From NCBI RefSeq assembly GCF_010672455.1, contig NZ_JAAHGO010000023.1:1-64000 (forward strand): DNA of 64,000 nt, written 5' to 3'. The first letter of the stretch is position 1. Each line of letters begins with the position of its first letter. The notes under the pieces were generated by a model. It made no database searches, was not told where the DNA came from, and saw only the letters and a list, made by a program, of their open reading frames with translations. Of the stretch, positions 58,834-64,000 are shown piece by piece. The stretch comes from Okeania sp. SIO2C9. GTDB lineage: Bacteria; Cyanobacteriota; Cyanobacteriia; Cyanobacteriales; Microcoleaceae. A program made the translations under genes and the position numbers.

Positions 58834-58856
58834 CTTCGCGAATATAAATCGCGAAT
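58834..58856. repeat. Palindromic site 2, CTTCGCGA-N7-TCGCGAAT
   Basis: Arms CTTCGCGA and TCGCGAAT around the spacer ATATAAA, 32 bp before the passenger gene and 54 bp beyond the transposase start. On the reverse strand its spacer (TTTATAT) differs from site 1 at one base. Confidence 0.85.
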
Positions 58857-58887
58857 AATCTTCCCCTTTTCTTAATGTTTCTCCTGT

Positions 58888-59289
58888 ATGAATCAAAAAC
58901 AAGCATCATCAGACCAAATTGAACGAATTGATCGTATCACATCCGCGATCGCTACTCTTGAGAACCAAAAAAAACAAATTATTGCTCAAGGTGAAGTTGC
59001 TCCTCCAGGGACAGTAGTTTCTCGCTATCAAGTACGACAGCAGCAAAACATTTATTGGTACTACAAACTTCAAGCACAAGAGCCAATTTTTCCTAAAGCC
59101 AATGAGACTAGGAGTTTTAGTAAATATAAGCATTTAGGAAAACCTGGTAGTCAAGCTCATATTACCGCAGTAATGCAGGTGGTCAGACGTTCTCAAATTG
59201 ATGAAATTCAACGTACTATTGATACTTTGTCACAAAATTTATTGGACATTGGTTTTGACGAGCAACCAAAACAAAAATCAAATAATTAA
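58888..59289 (+). CDS. Small passenger protein (DUF6788-like)
   Basis: A 133-aa ORF. The N-terminus is helical (SSDQIERIDRITSAIATLENQKKQIIAQGEVAPPGTVV). The middle, RYQVRQQQNIYWYYKLQAQEPIFPKANETRSFSKYKHLGKPGSQAHITAV, has the tyrosine-rich YWYYKL...KYKHLGK pattern of DUF6788-type proteins often found in or near mobile elements. The C-terminus is again helical. It lies inside the IS1182-like element, opposite the transposase, between palindromic sites 2 and 3. It may be a transposition accessory or a hitch-hiking gene. Function is unknown. Confidence 0.7.
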   Translation: MNQKQASSDQIERIDRITSAIATLENQKKQIIAQGEVAPPGTVVSRYQVRQQQNIYWYYKLQAQEPIFPKANETRSFSKYKHLGKPGSQAHITAVMQVVRRSQIDEIQRTIDTLSQNLLDIGFDEQPKQKSNN

Positions 59290-59297
59290 CTGGACAT

Positions 59298-59320
59298 ATT
59301 CGCGGATAATATTCGCGAAT
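59298..59320. repeat. Palindromic site 3, ATTCGCGG-N7-TCGCGAAT
   Basis: Arms ATTCGCGG and TCGCGAAT around the spacer ATAATAT, 8 bp after the passenger gene stop. It could also fold as a terminator hairpin, followed by ACATCTCTTTTG. The right 42-bp terminal repeat begins at its second arm. Confidence 0.85.
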
Positions 59321-59390
59321 ACATCTCTTTTGTTAAGTTCATCAACAGTATCAGTTGCTACTCAAACCCCAGAACGTAAATTCACGAATT

Positions 59391-61106
59391 ATGATTACTA
59401 AAAAGAATCAAAAAATTAAATATCTGAGCATTTATCTCTTAATGCTGTTAACTGCTTGTGCAACACCAGACAATACCAATACCACAAAAAACAATCAAGG
59501 TCTGGAAATTAAACTATTAATGGGAAGTGCTTTGGGAGACTTTTGTGAACAAGCAGCAGAACGTTTCAATCAACAACAACCAAAACTGAATGATGGTACT
59601 TCTTACTATATAAGTTGTGATGCTAAAGGTAGTGGGGATGTAGTAACCACAGTCATGTCTTTTGCAGAACAATTTCAAACCGGAATATTATCTGCTGATG
59701 CACCTGAATTTCCCACAATTATTTCTGTGGATGGTGAGATATATCATGCTCAATTGAAGTATCGAATGGAACAATTATTTCCTGGGCAAAACTATATTCC
59801 AGAAATTACAGATGCACCAATGTTAACAAATAGTCCGATGGTTTTTATGGCACAAGAAGACATTGCCAATGCTATAGAAAATGTTGATGATTTATTTAAA
59901 CCTCTAGTGACAGCAAAAATCCATCGCGACATCAACTCTTCTGCACCACCAACTCCTATTTATTACGTTCACACCGCCCCCACTCGCTCCAATTCAGGTT
60001 TACAAACTCTTGTATCTCAATTTGCATCAGTATCTGGCAAGCGACCAGAAAATATGACAGTGGCAGATGTAACGCGCTATCAAAATCAGGTACAACAAAT
60101 TCAAAGTAAAATTACTCGCTACGGTAAGTCAACCAGTTCCCTAGCGAAATCAATGGTCAAAAATGGGCCGTTTTGGGCATCTATTGGTTCGGTTTATGAG
60201 TCTTCGGTAATTGCTGCTAATACCCATCGGCAACCAGGACAACCAAAATACAGGGCAGTTTATCCTCAAGCAACTTTTACTTCTAATATGAGAGCAATTG
60301 TAGCTAATGCGCCATGGGTAAGCGAGGTAGAAAAAGCTGCTGCTACAGAAATTATTGCATATTTGCGATCGCCAGAAGTCCAAAAAATTGCTACTGATTT
60401 AGGATTACGGCCTGCTGTACCTGGTATTCCCCTCGGTACGAAGATTAGTCCGGCTTTTGGAGTTGACCCCAATGCTAAATATGACTCCTACCGCCCACCA
60501 AAACCAGAGGTAGTAGAGGCGATGTTAAAATCTTGGCAGGTGTATGCCAAAAAGCCTTCATTAGTCGTAGTATTAGTTGATTCATCAGGTTCGATGCAGG
60601 GGGCGAAATTACCTGCTGTTCAGAATACTTTACAAACTTATATTAATAGTCTAGGGCCTAATAACCAAATTGCTCTGATTGATTTTGATAATATGATTCG
60701 GCCTCCAGTAGTAGTTGATGGAACTCCAGAGGGACGCGATCGCGGTCTACAATTTATTAGTAATTTGAAAGCTGAAGGTGGCACAATGTTATATGATGCT
60801 ACCCTTTATGCTCGTAACTGGTTACAGCAAAATCTCAGAAATCAGGCTATTAATGCCATATTAATTTTAACTGATGGGGAAGATTCTGGTTCTCAAATTA
60901 AGTTAAATCAGTTAAAAAATGAATTACAAAAAAGTGGTTTTAATTCTGACCAGAGAATTGCTTTATTCACAGTTGGATATGGTAAAGAAGGAGAGTTTAA
61001 TCCTGATGTTTTGGAAAAAATTGCGGAATTAAATGCTGGTTATTATCGCAAGGGCAACCCAGAAACTATTTCTAAATTAATGTTAGATTTACAAGTAGAG
61101 TTTTAA
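59391..61106 (+). CDS. Lipoprotein with substrate-binding and von Willebrand A domains
   Basis: 571 aa from the ATG at 59391 (MITKKNQKIKYLSIYL); a longer TTG frame begins at the IS boundary and is rejected. Lipobox LLTAC, with C23. Residues about 40-350 resemble a periplasmic extracellular solute-binding domain (IKLLMGSALGDFCEQAAERFNQQQPKL, PTRSNSGLQTLVSQF, AIIAYLRSPEVQKIATDLGLRPAVPG). Residues about 390-565 are a vWA domain with a complete MIDAS: DSSGS (D397), MLYDATL and LTDGEDSG. It is probably exposed on the periplasmic face, binding a protein or polymer through Mg. It is first of three same-strand genes. Confidence 0.88.
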   Translation: MITKKNQKIKYLSIYLLMLLTACATPDNTNTTKNNQGLEIKLLMGSALGDFCEQAAERFNQQQPKLNDGTSYYISCDAKGSGDVVTTVMSFAEQFQTGILSADAPEFPTIISVDGEIYHAQLKYRMEQLFPGQNYIPEITDAPMLTNSPMVFMAQEDIANAIENVDDLFKPLVTAKIHRDINSSAPPTPIYYVHTAPTRSNSGLQTLVSQFASVSGKRPENMTVADVTRYQNQVQQIQSKITRYGKSTSSLAKSMVKNGPFWASIGSVYESSVIAANTHRQPGQPKYRAVYPQATFTSNMRAIVANAPWVSEVEKAAATEIIAYLRSPEVQKIATDLGLRPAVPGIPLGTKISPAFGVDPNAKYDSYRPPKPEVVEAMLKSWQVYAKKPSLVVVLVDSSGSMQGAKLPAVQNTLQTYINSLGPNNQIALIDFDNMIRPPVVVDGTPEGRDRGLQFISNLKAEGGTMLYDATLYARNWLQQNLRNQAINAILILTDGEDSGSQIKLNQLKNELQKSGFNSDQRIALFTVGYGKEGEFNPDVLEKIAELNAGYYRKGNPETISKLMLDLQVEF

Positions 61107-61109
61107 AAG

Positions 61110-61203
61110 AAGGAAGAAGGAAGAAGGAAGAAGGAAGAAGGAAAGAAGGAAGAAGGGAGAAGGGAGAAGGGAGAAGGGAGAAGGGAGAAGGGAGAAGGGA
61201 GAA
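61110..61203. repeat. GAAGGAA / GAAGGGA heptamer run
   Basis: About four copies of GAAGGAA then seven of GAAGGGA, starting 4 bp after the stop of the vWA gene. Similar purine repeats continue to about 61280 at longer spacing. The run separates the first two genes of the cluster. Confidence 0.9.
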
Positions 61204-61300
61204 GTAAAAATCAAGGAATCAAATAAGGAAGGAATCAAATAAGGAAGGAAGAAGGAAAAAGGCAGAAGAAAGGAAGAAGTAAAAATCAAGGAATTAAATT

Positions 61301-62023
61301 ATGAAATTAGTCAACCCACTTTATCATCCCCTTACCATTTTAATTGGTGGCATTACTTTAATTGTAGGAGTCAGATTTGTAGGTTTACCTAGCATAATTA
61401 TGTTACCAACCGCAGCCCTAATTTCCACGGCTGGAGCAACATTATTAAATTCCTCAAAATCTGAATCCATACAACTAAAAAATCCAGCTTTAGTCAAAGA
61501 AATAGAATCTGTTAAACAGCAGGCAAATTTATTAGCAGAAAAAGCCAATAATCTTCGCCAAGAAGCTGGAAAACTTCTGACTGGAACTCCAGAAATGGAA
61601 CTCTTAGGATTTGTACAATATGCTTGCGATCGCTCCTATGAACTTCCGATAAAAATTGACAAAATGGTAAAACGTTTACAAGGAGATGATTCTTTATTAT
61701 CCACTTCTGAACTCCAGCGACAATTAAATGAAGTTGAAGCAAAAATGTCTAGTAGTAGAGGTATTGCCAGAGAACAATTAACTAAATTAGCAACAAGTTT
61801 GCAGCGAAATATTCAACTAGCAAATCAAGGGCAAGATGCTAGACAAGCACAAGTTATTAGTCTTTCTACTATGATTCAAGAGTCGGCTGGGGTTTTACAA
61901 CAAATGCAAAATAAACTGAGAATGGCTGATTTAAGTAATTATCAACAACAACAAGAATTGCAGGCACTATCTCAAGAACTTCGCAGTTTTCAAGAAAATA
62001 TTGATTTCTTAACTAGCTATTAG
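61301..62023 (+). CDS. Membrane-anchored coiled-coil protein
   Basis: A 240-aa protein. Two N-terminal hydrophobic segments (PLTILIGGITLIVGVRFVGL and IIMLPTAALISTAGATLL) form a membrane hairpin or anchor. The remainder is strongly helical and coiled-coil (VKEIESVKQQANLLAEKANNLRQEAGKLL, ...QLNEVEAKMSSSRGIAREQLTKLATSLQRNIQLANQGQDARQAQ, NYQQQQELQALSQELRSFQENIDFL). There is no catalytic motif. It lies between two substrate-binding-domain genes and is probably a scaffold for them. Confidence 0.82.
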   Translation: MKLVNPLYHPLTILIGGITLIVGVRFVGLPSIIMLPTAALISTAGATLLNSSKSESIQLKNPALVKEIESVKQQANLLAEKANNLRQEAGKLLTGTPEMELLGFVQYACDRSYELPIKIDKMVKRLQGDDSLLSTSELQRQLNEVEAKMSSSRGIAREQLTKLATSLQRNIQLANQGQDARQAQVISLSTMIQESAGVLQQMQNKLRMADLSNYQQQQELQALSQELRSFQENIDFLTSY

Positions 62024-62300
62024 CTTTTAGCATTTCCTGACGGAATGCTCCGCAAACAGCTAGCCTCTTGCAGAGGAACTGCGTTAACAGCTAGCAGCTC
62101 TGGATTTAAGCCCCCTAAATCCCCCAATTTTGGGGGACTTTTAGAAGCAAATAGACTCTTGTTCCCCCCAAAGTTGGGGGGCCAGGGGGGCAAAATTCAG
62201 TATCAAAAAACTTTTCAGATATCCTCTAAACGTTTACTGCTGACCGCTTTTTTAATATGCTTCATTGACCTAAAAAATTCTATAATCAAACTAAAAAACT
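62024..62300. repeat. Repeat spacer with two C/G hairpins
   Basis: CCCCCAATTTTGGGGG (about 62121-62136) and CCCCCCAAAGTTGGGGGG (about 62164-62180) are two hairpins of a repeat common in cyanobacterial genomes. An AACAGCTAGC pair flanks them on the left. The hairpins could cause partial termination between the second and third cluster genes. The leftover 89-codon rightward frame is repeat sequence. Confidence 0.65.
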
Positions 62301-63413
62301 ATGAAACCTACTAACAAGAAAAAATCTCTAATTACATCTTTAGCAATTATTTTAGCATCCCTGGGTTTAACATATATTCCACTCCCAGAAATCTCAAAAA
62401 ATATTGTAGTTGTTAGTGGCACTGAACTACAAGAAATTCTGCCTGAATTAGAAACTAAATTTGAACAAAAATATCCTCAGATTAATTTAGAGCTCAAATA
62501 TCAAGGCTCCCAAGATATTATTAATAAATATGTTGATGACCAAAATGATTTTACTCCCACAGTTTTAATTCCTGCTAATAGAGAAATTTTAGAAGAGTTA
62601 GAAACAAGATGGAAGGCACAAAATAATAGTGAACCTTTTTATGACAAACCACAACCAATTGCCAAAACAATATTAGTAGCGATCGCTTGGCCGGAACGCG
62701 GTCAAGTTTTATTTCCTAATAATCAATTTAGTTGGCGAAAAATTGCTCAAGCAATGCAAGTTGGAAATTGGGAAAAAATTGGAGGTAAACCACAGTGGGG
62801 TAGCTTTGATTTTCTCACTACTAATCCTACTCGCTCCAATAGTGGTCAATTAACATTAAGTTTATGGGCAAAATCAGAAATTGGAGGAGCAACTTTCACC
62901 AGTCAAAGTTTAAATAATTCCTCAGTCAAATCTTTATTTAGTTTAGTCAAGCGTTCAGTTTATTTGCCTCCACGTTCGACTGATATTTTGTTACAAGAAT
63001 TTATTGCCAAAGGTGAAAATGATGCGGATATAGCAACAGTATATGAAAGTATTGCCTTGCATCGATGGGAACAGTCTCGCACTACCCAAGGGCAACCATA
63101 TCAAATTTATTATCTCAATCCTACCATTGAAACAGTTTCCACAGCAGCGATCGCTAGGCGTGATGTTAGTAGTGGTATGGTTGACGCAGCCAGAAAATTT
63201 ATTGATTTTCTCAGACAACCAGAACAGCAGAAACTATTTGTACAGTATGGTTTTCGTCCTGTAGACCAGAGTTTTGATTTGCAGAGTGTACCAAATAGTC
63301 CCTGGAGTCAAAATATCCCTGGAGTCAAAATGAATCCTGGGGTGCAAACTATGTCCACTCCTAACGCGGAGGTGTTGACAGAAATTAAGCGTTTGTGGGA
63401 GAGGGTAAATTAG
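62301..63413 (+). CDS. Extracellular solute-binding-like protein
   Basis: A 370-aa protein with an N-terminal hydrophobic signal/anchor (SLITSLAIILASLGLTYIPLP) but no lipobox Cys. The body resembles the substrate-binding half of the vWA lipoprotein at 59391: VVVSGTELQEILPELETKFEQKYPQINLELKYQGSQDIINKYVD, NPTRSNSGQLTLSLWAKSE, DIATVYESIALHRWEQSR, RKFIDFLRQPEQQKLFVQYGFRPVDQ. The shared PTRSNSGxxTL and YxxFRP-type motifs suggest the two arose from one ancestor. No ABC transporter permease or ATPase is nearby, so it is unlikely to be a simple uptake receptor. It is third in the cluster. Confidence 0.85.
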   Translation: MKPTNKKKSLITSLAIILASLGLTYIPLPEISKNIVVVSGTELQEILPELETKFEQKYPQINLELKYQGSQDIINKYVDDQNDFTPTVLIPANREILEELETRWKAQNNSEPFYDKPQPIAKTILVAIAWPERGQVLFPNNQFSWRKIAQAMQVGNWEKIGGKPQWGSFDFLTTNPTRSNSGQLTLSLWAKSEIGGATFTSQSLNNSSVKSLFSLVKRSVYLPPRSTDILLQEFIAKGENDADIATVYESIALHRWEQSRTTQGQPYQIYYLNPTIETVSTAAIARRDVSSGMVDAARKFIDFLRQPEQQKLFVQYGFRPVDQSFDLQSVPNSPWSQNIPGVKMNPGVQTMSTPNAEVLTEIKRLWERVN

Positions 63414-64000
63414 GGAGGGGTGAGCAATTAATAATTACAGCAGTTATCGAATTGATGAGGTACAAAGTTTTATTGCTTTAGGCCACAGGCCACAGGCCAC
63501 AGGCCACAGGCCACAGGGAATAGAGTTGTCGCTAAATAGATAGAAAAAATCGCTCAAATTAAGACACAGTAGTAATTCCAGACGTTTTTATCTAAAAATG
63601 GCGAAAATTCTTACATGATAAGGGTTTACCAGTTTTTTATAGTTATAAAGCGACAAGTCTAATATAGGAATAAATAGTCTTATAACTGTACCTCACTATC
63701 TTCAAAAGTGCTGTAATAATTAATAATTAATAATTAATAATTACTGGAGTTTAGACTAAATTGTCTTGAGAGTACAAAGTTCCTCTGAAAAAAATTTCTT
63801 TGACTTTCTCAAGAGTAATCCTCCTATATAGTTTCTAAACCCAGTTTTTTGAGATGAGTGTCTTTAATACATCGTTAAAGCGATTTGCTTACGCAACGCT
63901 ACCGCGAACGCACCATCGATGGAAACAAGAGGGCATGGCCACTGAAGTTGTTTCTTTGATCAAACTTACCCCCGGCCAGTAATTAACGTAAAATATATAC
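63414..64000. other. Terminal spacer with heptamers
   Basis: GGCCACA is repeated about five times at 63481-63516 and TAATTAA at 63717-63745. A 42-codon frame at 63854-63982 (MSVFNTSLKRFAYATLPRTHHRWKQEGMATEVVSLI) is GC-richer than its surroundings but no family was recognised. It may be a gene remnant. The window ends within non-coding DNA. Confidence 0.45.

Larger units (their letters stand above)
56821..59354. mobile_element. IS1182-like element with 42-bp inverted ends and passenger gene
   Basis: The first 42 bases (56821-56862, starting CTGATACTGTTGATGAAC) recur exactly in reverse complement at 59313-59354. A direct TTG lies just outside each end (56818-56820 and 59355-59357) and could be a 3-bp duplication. 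Inside are an IS1182-family transposase on the minus strand and a small gene on the plus strand. Three palindromic sites of the form ATTCGCGR-N7-TCGCGAAT lie at 56855, 58834 and 59298. The 56855 and 58834 sites also face each other as inverted repeats directly around the transposase. The minimal IS may therefore be 56855-58856 (2.0 kb), and the larger unit an extended derivative. Confidence 0.75.

Overview
The window looks like chromosome from a filamentous, AT-rich marine cyanobacterium, most like Trichodesmium or a close relative. The evidence is the gene content: a cyanobacterial RNase E with an Arg-rich C-terminus, the TIGR03960-type radical SAM gene next to rne and rnhB, a CruP-like lycopene cyclase paralogue, a cyAbrB regulator, xisH/xisI and GCGATCGC (HIP1-like) octamers. 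Coding density is low, and long spacers are full of heptamer microsatellites and small transposon-derived repeats. The genus is an inference; no rRNA, tRNA or CRISPR array was found.

Layout. 1-5.3 kb: a truncated TPR/glycosyltransferase gene, a decayed membrane-protein gene and a DapL-like aminotransferase. 5.3-8.3 kb: non-coding, built around a 364-bp unit repeated in tandem. 8.3-16.4 kb: RNA-metabolism block (radical SAM, rne, rnhB). 16.4-20 kb: an RTX-repeat/subtilisin protease. 20-25 kb: exopolysaccharide/GDP-fucose genes (sugar transferase, gmd, GDP-fucose synthase) pulled apart by repeats. 25-33 kb: DUF2786, cyAbrB, cruP, a wrecked IS605-type tnpB and a YHS lipoprotein. 33-39.6 kb: unknown membrane proteins, murF, a 441-aa protein, rpsU. 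40-46 kb: a dynamin-like GTPase, an ORF split by a MITE, an HTH protein, a TM-helix-repeat (MscS-like) membrane protein and a START-like protein. 46-48 kb: mobile-element remnants. 48-53.5 kb: DUF1400, SirB1-like, DUF1963, mutL, xisH (nonsense mutation) and xisI. 53.5-59.4 kb: accessory DNA with an HTH-kinase protein and an IS1182-like element with 42-bp terminal inverted repeats and a passenger gene. 59.4-63.4 kb: a three-gene cluster of substrate-binding/vWA lipoprotein, coiled-coil membrane protein and second substrate-binding protein.

The most unusual signals are: (1) a MITE family of about 230-280 bp with GGGYTTGCTG termini and 6-bp TANNTA target duplications, nine copies here, one splitting an ORF that rejoins exactly when it is removed in silico; (2) the 364-bp tandem array, each unit carrying a long hairpin whose centre is inverted in the first copy; (3) the 2.5-kb IS1182-like element with three palindromic sites of form ATTCGCGR-N7-TCGCGAAT; and (4) the uncharacterised vWA/substrate-binding cluster.
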